Part shown: in pieces, positions 43,226 through 55,372 of the stretch | Layout: the number at the start of each line of letters is the position of its first letter | Numbering within the stretch: the first letter of the stretch is position 1 | Assembly: GCA_963682175.1 (NCBI GenBank) | Contig: CAVMKL010000046.1 | Span: 1 to 64,000 of the forward strand | DNA: 64,000 bases | Direction of reading: 5' to 3' | DNA from: Triglochin maritima | Taxonomy: Eukaryota; Streptophyta; Magnoliopsida; Alismatales; Juncaginaceae | Translations under genes and position numbers: made by a program | Notes under the pieces: generated by a model | What the model was told of the DNA's origin: nothing | Seen by the model: the letters and a program-made list of their open reading frames with translations, nothing else | Databases searched by the model: none

Positions 43226-45647
43226 GTCCCCCCTCCTTCTCATCTTCCCTCTCCTCCCATCCTTCCCTTCTTTTTATCCTCTCTCTTCTTCTCCTTCTCT
43301 CCCTCTCGCTCCTCCCTTCCTTCTCTCCTTACCTTATAAGGAGAGAAGGAGAGTGTAAGAGGGAGATAGAGAACGAGAAGAGGGAAGAAGAGAGAGGGGA
43401 AAAGGGGGGAGAGAGAGAAGAAGAGATAAGGAAGGAGAGAGGAGATAGAGAAGGGAGAGAAGGGAGAGTGGAGGAGAGGGAGAGAAAAGAGGAGAGAGGG
43501 AGAGAGACAAGGAGAAAGGATACGGAGAGAGGGAACGATAGAGAAGGAGAAGAGAAACAGGATAAGAGGGAGAATGAGAAAAGGAGAAGCGAGAGAATGT
43601 GAGAAGAGGAGAGTGAGGGATAAGAGGGTGAGGACAGAACGAAGGTGAGGGGGAGAACATGGATAGGAAGAGAAGGAGAAGAGGGAGGAGGAGAGTGGTA
43701 GAGAAGAGGAGAAGTGGGAAGAGAGAGAAGAAAAGAGAGAGGGAAAGGGAGAGAGAAGAGAGATGGAGAACGAGAGATAGAGAAAGGAGAGAGAAGGAGG
43801 GTGGAGAAAAGAGGACAAGAAGAGCAGAGAGAGGGGAAGCAAGAGGGAGAGTGAACGGGAGTAGAGAATAGGAATGAGGGAGAGAGGATAGAGAAGGGAA
43901 AGAGAGAGAAAAGGAGAGGGAGGAGAGAGAAGAAGGGGGAGAGAGCGAGAGAAGGAGGAAGGAGTGGAGAAGAGGACAATAGGAAGATAGAAAATGAAGG
44001 AGAAGAGGGAAGAGGGGAGGGAGAGAAGAAGGGGGAGAGGGAACGAGAGAGGTAGTGAAGAAGGGGGAGAGGGAAGGAGAGAGGGAAGGAGGAGAGAAGA
44101 GGGAGAGGGAGGACAGGGAAGTAGAGGGGAGAGGGAGAAGGGAGAAGAAGAGCGAGGGAGAAGAGAGGGGGTGAAGGAGTGGGGAGAAGGAGAGAGAGAG
44201 GGAGAGCAAGCGAGAGAAGGAGAAGGGAAAGAGGAGGATAGAGAAGGATAAAAGGGGGAGAGAAGAAGAAGAAGAAGAAGAGAGAAGGATAAGGAGAGAA
44301 GAAGGGGAGCGGGATAAGAGGGAGATAGAGATGAGGCAAGGGAGATGAGAGAAAGAGAAGAGGAAAGAGTGAGAGAGAAGGAGAGTGGTAGAGAAGGAGA
44401 GAAAAGAGAGGGGTAGAACGAGAGAGAGAAGGGAGAGAATGGGACGAGGAGAGAGAAGGAGTGGCAGAAAAGGAGAAACGAGAGAGGGGAGAGAAGAAGA
44501 GGGAGAAGGAGAGAGGAGAGAGAGATAAAGAGAGTGGGATAAGGAGAAGAGGGACAAGGAGAGAGGGAGAGAAGGAAGAGGGAGAAAGAGATAGAGTAGG
44601 TGGGAGAAATGAGAAGGGAGAGAGGAGGAGAAACATGAGGAGAATGAGAGGGCAGAGAAGAGGGAAGATGGGAAGAGAGAGAAGAAGAGGGGGAGAGGTA
44701 GACAACATAGGAGAAGAGAGAAGGGAGCGAGAGAGAGAAGGATAAAGGCAGAGAAGAGAGAATAGGGATAAGGATAACGAGAGAAGAGAGAAGGAGAATA
44801 GAAAAGAGGAGAGAGAGAGAGAGAAGGGAGAGAAGGAGGAGAAGGACAAAGTGGAGGAGAGGGATAAGAGGGAGAGAGAGAGAAAAGGAGAGGGATAAGA
44901 GGGAGATAGAGAAGGAGAAAGAGGAGAGGAAAGAGGAAAGGAGAGAGAAAGAGAGATAAGAAGAGGGAGAAGGAGAGAGAAGGAAATGGAGAAGAGGAGA
45001 GGGAGAGGAGGAGATAGAGAAGGGAAGGTGAGAGAAAAAAGTAGAGGGAGAGAAGGAGAAGAGAGTGGGAACGAGAGGAGATGAAGGGATAAGAGGGGAG
45101 AGAGAATAGGAGGGAGAAGGAAAGGAGAGGAAGAGAGGGGAGGGGCGAGAGGAGAAGAGAGAGGGAACGAGAGGAGACGGAGGGATAAGAGGAGAGAGCG
45201 GAGAAGGAGGAGGAAGGAGAGAGAGAGAGAGAGCGGGAGGGAGGGAGAAGGAGAGGACGAGAGGAAAGGAGAGAGAGGGAGAAGAGGGGAGAGAGAGAAG
45301 TAGAAGGAGAGTGGGGGTACAAGAGAGGAGATGAGAGGGAACAAGAGAAAGAGAGGAGGATAGAGAAGGAAAGGAGGAGAAGAGGGAAGGGGAAGGGAAC
45401 GAGATTGAGAAGGGAGAGTAGAGATAGTGGAGGAGAGAGGAAACAAGAGAGGAGAAGAGGGATAAATAGAAAGAGAAGGGGAGAGGAGGAGAGAAGGGAG
45501 AGAGAGAAAGGAGAGTAGAGGGAAGAGAAGAGGATAGGAGGGAGAAGGAGAGAGAGGATAAGGAGAGGGAAGAAGAGGGAGAGGAGTAGGGAGAGAGAGA
45601 GAGAGAGAGAACGAGAAGAGGAGCGAAGAAGGGAAAGAGGAGAAGAA
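43226..45647 (+). repeat. Satellite monomer 16 (higher-order type A)
   Basis: 2422 bp. Type A marks shared with 18 and 20 are 'gaacatggatagg' and 'gatagagaaaggag' near 43778. It further shares with 18 an expanded (ga)n before 'gcggg' near 45228, 'agaagtagaagg' near 45297 and 'ggagtaggg' near 45585. Confidence 0.92.
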
Positions 45648-48077
45648 GTCCCCCCTCCTTCTCATCTTCCCTCTCCTCCCATCCTTCCCTTCTTTTTATC
45701 CTCTCTCTTCTTCTCCTTCTCTCCCTCTCGCTCCTCCCTTCCTTCTCTCCTTACCTTATAAGGGGAGAAGGAGAGGGTAAGAGGGAGATAGAGAACGAGA
45801 AGAGGGAAGAAGAGAGAGGGGAAAAGGGGGGAGAGAGAGAAGAAGAGATAAGGAAGGAGAGAGGAGATAGAGAAGGCAGAGTAGAGAGAGAAGGGAGAGT
45901 GGAGGAGAGGGAGAGAAAAGAGGAGAGAGGGAGAGAGACAAGGAGAAAGGATACGGAGAGAGGGAACGATAGAGAAGGAGAAGAGAAACAAGATAAGAGG
46001 GAGAATGAGAAAAGGAGAAGCGAGAGAATGTGAGAACAGGAGAGTGAGGGATAAGAGGATGAGGACAGAACGAAGGTGAGGGGGAGAACAAGGATAGGAA
46101 GAGAAGGAGAAGAGGGAGGAGGAGGAGGAGAGTGGTGGAGAAGAGGAGAAGTGGGAAGAGAGAGAAGAAAAGAGAGAGGGAAAGGGAGAGAGAAGAGAGA
46201 TGGAGAACGAGAGATAGAGAAGGGAGAGAGAAGGAGGGTGGAGAAAAGAGGACAAGAAGAGCAGAGAGAGGGGAAGCAAGAGGGAGAGTGAACGGGAGTA
46301 GAGAAGAGGAATGAGGGAGAGAGGATAGAGAAGGGAAAGAGAGAGAAAAGGAGAGGGAGGAGAGAGAAGAAGGGGGAGAGAGCGAGAGAAGGAGGAAGGA
46401 GGAAGGAGTGGAGAAGAGGACAATAGGAAGATAGAAAATGAAGGAGAAGAGGGAAGAGGGGAGGGAGAGAAGAAGGGGGAGAGGGAACGAGAGAGGTAGT
46501 GAAGAAGGGGGAGAGGGAAGGAGAGAGGGAAGGAGGAGAGAAGAGGGAGAGAGGAGGACAGGGAAGTAGAGGGGAGAGGGAGAAGGGAGAAGAAGAGCGA
46601 GGGAGAAGAGAGGGGGTGAAGGAGTGGGGAGAAGGAGAGAGAGGGAGAGCGAGCGAGAGAAGGAGAAGGGAAAGAGGAGGATAGAGAATGATAAAAGGGC
46701 GAGAGAAGAAGAAGAAGAAGAAGAGAGAAGGATAAGGAGAGAAGAAGGGGAGCGGGATAAGAGGGAGATAGAGATGAGGCAAGGGAGATGAGAGAAAGAG
46801 AAGAGGGAAGAATGAGAGAGAAGGAGAGTGGTAGAGAAGGAGAGAAAAGAGAGGGGTAGAACGAGAGAGAGAAGGGAGAGAATGGGACGAGGAGAGAGAA
46901 GGAGTGGGAGAAAAGGAGAAACGAGAGAAGGGAGAGAAGAAGAGGGAGAAGGAGAGAGGAGAGAGAGATAATGAGAGTGGGATAAGGAGAAGAGGGTCAA
47001 GGAGAGAGGGAGAGAAGGAAGAGGGAGAAAGAGATAGAGTAGGTGGGAGAAATGAGAAGGGAGAGAGGAGGAGAAAGATGAGGAGAATGAGAGGGCAGAG
47101 AAGAGGGAAGATGGGAAGAGAGAGAAGAAGAAGAGGGGGAGAGGTAGACAACATAGGAGAAGAGAGAAGGGAGCGAGAGAGAGAAGGATAAAGGCAGAGA
47201 AGAGAGAATAGGGATAAGGATAACGAGAGAAGAGAGAAGGAGAATAGAAAAGAGGAGAGAGAGAGAGAAGGGAGAGAAGGAGGAGAAGGACAGAGTGGAG
47301 GAGAGGGATAAGAGGGAGAGAGAGAAAAGGAGAGGGATAAGAGGGAGATAGAGAAGGAGAAAGAGGAGAGGAAAGAGGAAAGGAGAGAGAAAGAGAGATA
47401 AGAAGAGGGAGAAGGAGAGAGAAGGAAATGGAGAAGAGGAGAGGGAGAGGAGGACATAGAGAAGGGAAGGTGAGAGAAAAAAGTAGAGGGAGAGAAGGAG
47501 AAGAGAGGGGGAACGAGAGGAGATGAAGGGATAAGAGGGGAGAGAGAATAGGAGGGAGAAGGAAAGGAGAGGAAGAGAGGGGAGGGGAGAGAGGAGAAGA
47601 GAGAGGGAACGAGAGGAGACGGAGGGATAAGAGGAGAGAGCAGAGAAGGAGGAGGAAGGAGAGAGAGAGCGGGAGGGAGGGAGAAGGAGAGGACGAGAGG
47701 AAAGGAGAGAGAGGGAGAAGAGGGGAGAGAGAGAAGAAGAAGGAGAGAGGGGGTACAAGAGAGGAGATGAGAGGGAACAAGAGAAAGAGAGGAGGATAGA
47801 GAAGGAAAGGAGGAGAAGAGGGAAGGGGAAGGGAACGAGATTGAGAAGGGAGAGTAGAGATAGTGCCGGAGAGAGGAAACAAGAGAGGAGAAGAGGGATA
47901 AATAGAAAGAGAAGGGGAGAGGAGGAGAGAAGGGAGAGAGAGAAAGGAGAGTAGAGGGAAGAGAAGAGGATAGGAGGGAGAAGGAGAGAGAGGATAAGGA
48001 GAGGGAAGAAGAGGGAGAGGAGAAGGGAGAGAGAGAGAGAACGAGAAGAGGAGCGAAGAAGGGAAAGAGGAGAAGAA
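45648..48077 (+). repeat. Satellite monomer 17 (higher-order type B)
   Basis: 2430 bp. It is near-identical to monomer 19. Shared marks are 'gagaacaggagag' near 46032, 'aggatgagg' near 46057, 'gagggtcaagg' near 46993 and 'agtgccggag' near 47863. They differ at only a few sites, for example the 'ggaagga' repeat near 46390 and one base beside the switch. Confidence 0.93.
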
Positions 48078-50512
48078 GTCCCCCCCTCCTTCTCATCTTC
48101 CCTCTCCTCCCATCCTTCCCTTCTTTTTATCCTCTCTCTTCTTCTCCTTCTCTCCCTCTCGCTCCTCCCTTCCTTCTCTCCTTACCTTATAAGGAGAGAA
48201 GGAGAGGGTAAGAGGGAGATAGAGAACGAGAAGAGGGAAGAAGAGAGAGGGGAAAAGGGGGGAGAGAGAGAAGAAGAGATAAGGAAGGAGAGAGGAGATA
48301 GAGAAGGCAGAGTAGAGAGAGAAGGGAGAGTGGAGGAGAGGGAGAGAAAAGAGGAGAGAGGGAGAGAGACAAGGAGAAAGGATACGGAGAGAGGGAACGA
48401 TAGAGAAGGAGAAGAGAAACAGGATAAGAGGGAGAATGAGAAAAGGAGAAGCGAGAGAATGTGAGAAGAGGAGAGTGAGGGATAAGAGGGTGAGGACAGA
48501 ACGAAGGTGAGGGGGAGAACATGGATAGGAAGAGAAGGAGAAGAGGGAGGAGGAGAGTGGTAGAGAAGAGGAGAAGTGGGAAGAGAGAGAAGAAAAGAGA
48601 GAGGGAAAGGGAGAGAGAAGAGAGATGGAGAACGAGAGATAGAGAAAGGAGAGAGAAGGAGGGTGGAGAAAAGAGGACAAGAAGAGCAGAGAGAGGGGAA
48701 GCAAGAGGGAGAGTGAACGGGAGTAGAGAAGAGGAATGAGGGAGAGAGGATAGAGAAGGGAAAGAGAGAGAAAAGGAGAGGGAGGAGAGAGAAGAAGGGG
48801 GAGAGAGCGAGAGAAGGAGGAAGGAGTGGAGAAGAGGACAATAGGAAGATAGAAAATGAAGGAGAAGAGGGAAGAGGGGAGGGAGAGAAGAAGGGGGAGA
48901 GGGAACGAGAGAGGTAGTGAAGAAGGGGGAGAGGGAAGGAGAGAGGGAAGGAGGAGAGAAGAGGGAGAGAGGAGGACAGGGAAGTAGAGGGGAGAGGGAG
49001 AAGGGAGAAGAAGAGCGAGGGAGAAGAGAGGGGGTGAAGGAGTGGGGAGAAGGAGAGAGAGGGAGAGCGAGCGAGAGAAGGAGAAGGGAAAGAGGAGGAT
49101 AGAGAAGGATAAAAGGGGGAGAGAAGGAGAAGAAGAAGAAGAAGAGAGAAGGATAAAGAGAGAAGGATAAGGAGAGAAGAAGGGGAGCGGGATAAGAGGG
49201 AGATAGAGATGAGGCAAGGGAGATGAGAGAAAGAGAAGAGGGAAGAGTGAGAGAGAAGGAGAGTGGTAGAGAAGGAGAGAAAAGAGAGGGGTAGAACGAG
49301 AGAGAGAAGGGAGAGAATGGGACGAGGAGAGAGAAGGAGTGGGAGAAAAGGAGAAACGAGAGAAGGGAGAGAAGAAGAGGGAGAAGGAGAGAGGAGAGAG
49401 TAATAATGAGAGTGGGATAAGGAGAAGAGGGACAAGGAGAGAGGGAGAGAAGGAAGAGGGAGAAAGAGATAGAGTAGGTGGGAGAAATGAGAAGGGAGAG
49501 AGGAGGAGAAAGATGAGGAGAATGAGAGGGCAGAGAAGAGGGAAGATGGGAAGAGAGAGAAGAAGAAGAGGGGGAGAGGTAGACAACATAGGAGAAGAGA
49601 GAAGGGAGCGAGAGAGAGAAGGATAAAGGCAGAGAAGAGAGAATAGGGATAAGGATAACGAGAGAAGAGAGAAGGAGAATAGAAAAGAGGAGAGAGAGAG
49701 AAGGGAGAGAAGGAGGAGAAGGACAGAGTGGAGGAGAGGGATAAGAGGGAGAGAGAAAAGGAGAGGGATAAGAGGGAGATAGAGAAGGAGAAAGAGGAGA
49801 GGAAAGAGGAAAGGAGAGAGAAAGAGAGATAAGAAGAGGGAGAAGGAGAGAGAAGGAAATGGAGAAGAGGAGAGGGAGAGGAGGAGATAGAGAAGGGAAG
49901 GTGAGAGAAAAAAGTAGAGGGAGAGAAGGAGAAGAGAGTGGGAACGAGAGGAGATGAAGGGATAAGAGGGGAGAGAGAATAGGAGGGAGAAGGAAAGGAG
50001 AGGAAGAGAGGGGAGGGGAGAGAGGAGAAGAGAGAGGGAACGAGAGGAGACGGAGGGATAAGAGGAGAGAGCGGAGAAGGAGGAGGAAGGAGAGAGAGAG
50101 AGAGAGCGGGAGGGAGGGAGAAGGAGAGGACGAGAGGAAAGGACAGAGAGGGAGAAGAGGGGAGAGAGAGAAGTAGAAGGAGAGAGGGGGTACAAGAGAG
50201 GAGATGAGAGGGAACAAGAGAAAGAGAGGAGGATAGAGAAGGAAAGGAGGAGAAGAGGGAAGGGGAAGGGAACGAGATTGAGAAGGGAGAGTAGAGATAG
50301 TGGAGGAGAGAGGAAACATGAGAGGAGAAGAGGGATAAATAGAAAGAGAAGGGGAGAGGAGGAGAGAAGGGAGAGAGAGAAAGGAGAGTAGAGGGAAGAG
50401 AAGAGGATAGGAGGGAGAAGGAGAGAGAGGATAAGGAGAGGGAAGAAGAGGGAGAGGAGTAGGGAGAGAGAGAGAACGAGAAGAGGAGCGAAGAAGGGAA
50501 AGAGGAGAAGAA
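48078..50512 (+). repeat. Satellite monomer 18 (higher-order type A)
   Basis: 2435 bp. It has the type A marks of monomer 16. Seven C's follow the phase G, as in monomer 20, where most units have six. A private insertion near 49146 duplicates 'gagagaaggata'. Confidence 0.93.
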
Positions 50513-52942
50513 GTCCCCCCTCCTTCTCATCTTCCCTCTCCTCCCATCCTTCCCTTCTTTTTATCCTCTCTCTTCTTCTCCTTCTCTCCCTCTCGCTCCT
50601 CCCTTCCTTCTCTCCTTACCTTATAAAGGGAGAAGGAGAGGGTAAGAGGGAGATAGAGAACGAGAAGAGGGAAGAAGAGAGAGGGGAAAAGGGGGGAGAG
50701 AGAGAAGAAGAGATAAGGAAGGAGAGAGGAGATAGAGAAGGCAGAGTAGAGAGAGAAGGGAGAGTGGAGGAGAGGGAGAGAAATGAGGAGAGAGGGAGAG
50801 AGACAAGGAGAAAGGATACGGAGAGAGGGAACGATAGAGAAGGAGAAGAGAAACAAGATAAGAGGGAGAATGAGAAAAGGAGAAGCGAGAGAATGTGAGA
50901 ACAGGAGAGTGAGGGATAAGAGGATGAGGACAGAACGAAGGTGAGGGGGAGAACAAGGATAGGAAGAGAAGGAGAAGAGGGAGGAGGAGGAGGAGAGTGG
51001 TGGAGAAGAGGAGAAGTGGGAAGAGAGAGAAGAAAAGAGAGAGGGAAAGGGAGAGAGAAGAGAGATGGAGAACGAGAGATAGAGAAGGGAGAGAGAAGGA
51101 GGGTGGAGAAAAGAGGACAAGAAGAGCAGAGAGAGGGGAAGCAAGAGGGAGAGTGAACGGGAGTAGAGAAGAGGAATGAGGGAGAGAGGATAGAGAAGGG
51201 AAAGAGAGAGAAAAGGAGAGGGAGGAGAGAGAAGAAGGGGGAGAGAGCGAGAGAAGGAGGAAAGAGGAAGGAGTGGAGAAGAGGACAATAGGAAGATAGA
51301 AAATGAAGGAGAAGAGGGAAGAGGGGAGGGAGAGAAGAAGGGGGAGAGGGAACGAGAGAGGTAGTGAAGAAGGGGGAGAGGGAAGGAGAGAGGGAAGGAG
51401 GAGAGAAGAGGGAGAGAGGAGGACAGGGAAGTAGAGGGGAGAGGGAGAAGGGAGAAGAAGAGCGAGGGAGAAGAGAGGGGGTGAAGGAGTGGGGAGAAGG
51501 AGAGAGAGGGAGAGCGAGCGAGAGAAGGAGAAGGGAAAGAGGAGGATAGAGAATGATAAAAGGGCGAGAGAAGAAGAAGAAGAAGAAGAGAGAAGGATAA
51601 GGAGAGAAGAAGGGGAGCGGGATAAGAGGGAGATAGAGATGAGGCAAGGGAGATGAGAGAAAGAGAAGAGGGAAGAATGAGAGAGAAGGAGAGTGGTAGA
51701 GAAGGAGAGAAAAGAGAGGGGTAGAACGAGAGAGAGAAGGGAGAGAATGGGACGAGGAGAGAGAAGGAGTGGGAGAAAAGGAGAAACGAGAGAAGGGAGA
51801 GAAGAAGAGGGAGAAGGAGAGAGGAGAGAGAGATAATGAGAGTGGGATAAGGAGAAGAGGGTCAAGGAGAGAGGGAGAGAAGGAAGAGGGAGAAAGAGAT
51901 AGAGTAGGTGGGAGAAATGAGAAGGGAGAGAGGAGGAGAAAGATGAGGAGAATGAGAGGGCAGAGAAGAGGGAAGATGGGAAGAGAGAGAAGAAGAAGAG
52001 GGGGAGAGGTAGACAACATAGGAGAAGAGAGAAGGGAGCGAGAGAGAGAAGGATAAAGGCAGAGAAGAGAGAATAGGGATAAGGATAACGAGAGAAGAGA
52101 GAAGGAGAATAGAAAAGAGGAGAGAGAGAGAGAAGGGAGAGAAGGAGGAGAAGGACAGAGTGGAGGAGAGGGATAAGAGGGAGAGAGAGAAAAGGAGAGG
52201 GATAAGAGGGAGATAGAGAAGGAGAAAGAGGAGAGGAAAGAGGAAAGGAGAGAGAAAGAGAGATAAGAAGAGGGAGAAGGAGAGAGAAGGAAATGGAGAA
52301 GAGGAGAGGGAGAGGAGGACATAGAGAAGGGAAGGTGAGAGAAAAAAGTAGAGGGAGAGAAGGAGAAGAGAGGGGGAACGAGAGGAGATGAAGGGATAAG
52401 AGGGGAGAGAGAATAGGAGGGAGAAGGAAAGGAGAGGAAGAGAGGGGAGGGGAGAGAGGAGAAGAGAGAGGGAACGAGAGGAGACGGAGGGATAAGAGGA
52501 GAGAGCAGAGAAGGAGGAGGAAGGAGAGAGAGAGCGGGAGGGAGGGAGAAGGAGAGGACGAGAGGAAAGGAGAGAGAGGGAGAAGAGGGGAGAGAGAGAA
52601 GAAGAAGGAGAGAGGGGGTACAAGAGAGGAGATGAGAGGGAACAAGAGAAAGAGAGGAGGATAGAGAAGGAAAGGAGGAGAAGAGGGAAGGGGAAGGGAA
52701 CGAGATTGAGAAGGGAGAGTAGAGATAGTGCCGGAGAGAGGAAACAAGAGAGGAGAAGAGGGATAAATAGAAAGAGAAGGGGAGAGGAGGAGAGAAGGGA
52801 GAGAGAGAAAGGAGAGTAGAGGGAAGAGAAGAGGATAGGAGGGAGAAGGAGAGAGAGGATAAGGAGAGGGAAGAAGAGGGAGAGGAGAAGGGAGAGAGAG
52901 AGAGAACGAGAAGAGGAGCGAAGAAGGGAAAGAGGAGAAGAA
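50513..52942 (+). repeat. Satellite monomer 19 (higher-order type B)
   Basis: 2430 bp, the same length as monomer 17. Differences noticed from 17: 'ccttataaag' at the switch, 'gagaaatgagg' near 50780, and 'ggaaagaggaagg' near 51258. Confidence 0.93.
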
Positions 52943-54502
52943 GTCCCCCCCTCCTTCTCATCTTCCCTCTCCTCCCATCGTTCCCTTCTTTTTATCCTCT
53001 CTCTTCTTCTCCTTCTCTCCCTCTCGCTCCTCCCTTCCTTCTCTCCTTACCTTATAAGGAGAGAAGGAGAGGGTAAGAGGGAGATAGAGAACGAGAAGAG
53101 GGAAGAAGAGAGAGGGGAAAAGGGGGGAGAGAGAGAAGAAGAGATAAGGAAGGAGAGAGGAGATAGAGAAGGCAGAGTAGAGAGAGAAGGGAGAGTGGAA
53201 GAGAGGGAGAGAAAAGAGGAGAGAGGGAGAGAGACAAGGAGAAAGGATACGGAGAGAGGGAACGATAGAGAAGGAGAAGAGAAACAGGATAAGAGGGAGA
53301 ATGAGAAAAGGAGAAGCGAGAGAATGTGAGAAGAGGAGAGTGAGGGATAAGAGGGTGAGGACAGAACGAAGGTGAGGGGGAGAACATGGATAGGAAGAGA
53401 AGGAGAAGAGGGAGGAGGAGAGTGGTAGAGAAGAGGAGAAGTGGGAAGAGAGAGAAGAAAAGAGAGAGGGAAAGGGAGAGAGAAGAGAGATGGAGAACGA
53501 GAGATAGAGAAAGGAGAGAGAAGGAGGGTGGAGAAAAGAGGACAAGAAGAGCAGAGAGAGGGGAAGCAAGAGGGAGAGTGAACGGGAGTAGAGAAGAGGA
53601 ATGAGGGAGAGAGGATAGAGAAGGGAAAGAGAGAGAAAAGGAGAGGGAGGAGAGAGAAGAAGGGGGAGAGAGCGAGAGAAGGAGGAAGGAGTGGAGAAGA
53701 GGACAATAGGAAGATAGAAAATGAAGGAGAAGAGGGAAGAGGGGAGGGAGAGAAGAAGGGGGAGAGGGAACGAGAGAGGTAGTGAAGAAGGGGAGAGGGA
53801 AGGAGAGAGGGAAGGAGGAGAGAAGAGGGAGAGAGGAGGACAGGGAAGTAGAGGGGAGAGGGAGAAGGGAGAAGAAGAGCGAGGGAGAAGAGAGGGGGTG
53901 AAGGAGTGGGGAGAAGGAGAGAGAGAGGGAGAGCGAGCGAGAGAAGGAGAAGGGAAAGAGGAGGATAGAGAAGGATAAAAGGGGGAGAGAAGAAGAAGAA
54001 GAGGAAGAGAGAAGGATAAGGAGAGAAGAAGGGGAGCGGGATAAGAGGGAGATAGAGATGAGGCAAGGGAGATGAGAGAAAGAGAAGAGGGAAGAGTGAG
54101 AGAGAAGGAGAGTGGTAGAGAAGGAGAGAAAAGAGAGGGGTAGAACGAGAGAGAGAAGGGAGAGAATGGGACGAGGAGAGAGAAGGAGTGGGAGAAAAGG
54201 AGAAACGAGAGAAGGGAGAGAAGAAGAGGGAGAAGGAGAGAGGAGAGAGAGATAAAAAGAATGGGATAAGGAGAAGAGGGACAAGGAGAGAGGGAGAGAA
54301 GGAAGAGGGAGAAAGAGATAGAGTAGGTGGGAGAAATGAGAAGGGAGAGAGGAGGAGAAAGATGAGGAGAATGAGAGGCCAGAGAAGAGGGAAGATGGGA
54401 AGAGAGAGAAGAAGAAGAGGGGGAGAGGTAGACAACATAGGAGAAGAGAGAAGGGAGCGAGAGAGAGAAGGATAAAGGCATAGAAGAGAGAATAGGGATA
54501 AG
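52943..54502 (+). repeat. Satellite monomer 20, left part, cut by an LTR element
   Basis: 1560 bp here plus 857 bp at 62274-63130 gives 2417 bp. It has type A marks (seven C's, 'gaacatggatagg', 'gatagagaaaggag'). Private 'gataaaaagaatggg' occurs near 54250. Confidence 0.92.
54498..54502. repeat. Left target-site duplication of the LTR element
   Basis: 'ataag' is repeated at 62269-62273. Five base pairs is the normal Ty3/gypsy integrase stagger. Confidence 0.92.
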
Positions 54503-54972
54503 TGTAACGTACCCGAAACAGCGGAAAATTTAAACAATAATAAAGACCGTCAACGGTCAACACAGGACACGTCACTGGAAAACAAACCAACATATATATA
54601 TATATATATATAATATATAAGATACAGACCCACGTGGAAGTCAAAGTATACATAAGAGTCAACTGTGATTACAACAAAAATGAATATACATGTAATCACT
54701 ACCTCAACAAAAGAAGGATAAAAGAGGACATAGGATCTGATCCCGGGGGCACTCTCCTCGGTCACCACCTGACTCTAATGCTACTCGCTACCTGAAATGA
54801 AAACAAACAAACATGCCTGAGTTCCCTGCAGGAACCCCGTATACCAAACCTCCTAAAATATAAAAAGGAATTAAAGACAATGCAATGCTATGCACATGAT
54901 CATCCACCTCGGGCCCACAATAATGCCCTCACCGCCTCCGCGGCACTGAACCACTCCTGCCACTAGGGTCAA

Positions 54973-55165
54973 GTCAGTCCACCGCTGCCTCACAAGGGTC
55001 AGTCGACACCACTGCTCCCCAAAAAGTGCAGGAAGGAACCCCCGGTACACGCCGCACTCCAGGAGCGAGTCAGCCCACCGAATACACAACTCGGGTCAGA
55101 CGACAGCCGCTGCTCCCCCAAGAGCTGCCAAACGTGCACCCTGCCGGAACATCCTCGGCCTACCG
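54973..55165. repeat. Imperfect tandem repeat of about 97 bp inside the LTR
   Basis: 'gtcagtccaccg' at 54973 recurs as 'gtcagcccaccg' at 55069, and 'ggtcag..gac' followed by 'ctgctcccc' recurs at the same offset of 96-97 bp. The region belongs to the segment missing from the other LTR. Confidence 0.65.
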
Positions 55166-55372
55166 CTAAACCCTCGCAAACTGCCCAAGGTTTACGGCAC
55201 ACATCCCTCACACCCCGCTCGGTAAGAGAGGAAACAGTAATACTATAATACGCCTTCGTCGAAGGTGAAATCCGTAGCTCTCAAAGCCGGTAATCAACCG
55301 TCGCCTCGGAGCCGGTAGTCGACCTATACTCAACGGATCGCGTGTGGATAAATCCACCAACCTGCGGCAGAT

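Larger units (their letters stand above)
45648..54502 (+). repeat. Two-monomer higher-order repeat, period 4,865 bp
   Basis: Monomer 17 to 19 and monomer 18 to 20 are both exactly 4,865 bp apart at the phase G. Diagnostic variants alternate A-B-A-B-A from monomer 16 to 20. Monomer 16 is 13 bp shorter than 18, so the register is exact only from 45648 onward. Confidence 0.88.

Noticed and set aside
45648..52942. Near-identical units as an assembly duplication
   Set aside because: Not excluded, but units 17/19 and 16/18 carry private differences and 18 has its own small insertion, which a simple assembly copy would not show.
337..54481. Minus-strand open frames of 450-880 codons rich in Ser, Leu and Pro, often open in all three frames at once
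   Set aside because: Pyrimidine-rich sequence cannot form TAA, TAG or TGA. The frames overlap fully, follow monomer boundaries and show indels that are not multiples of three between monomers.
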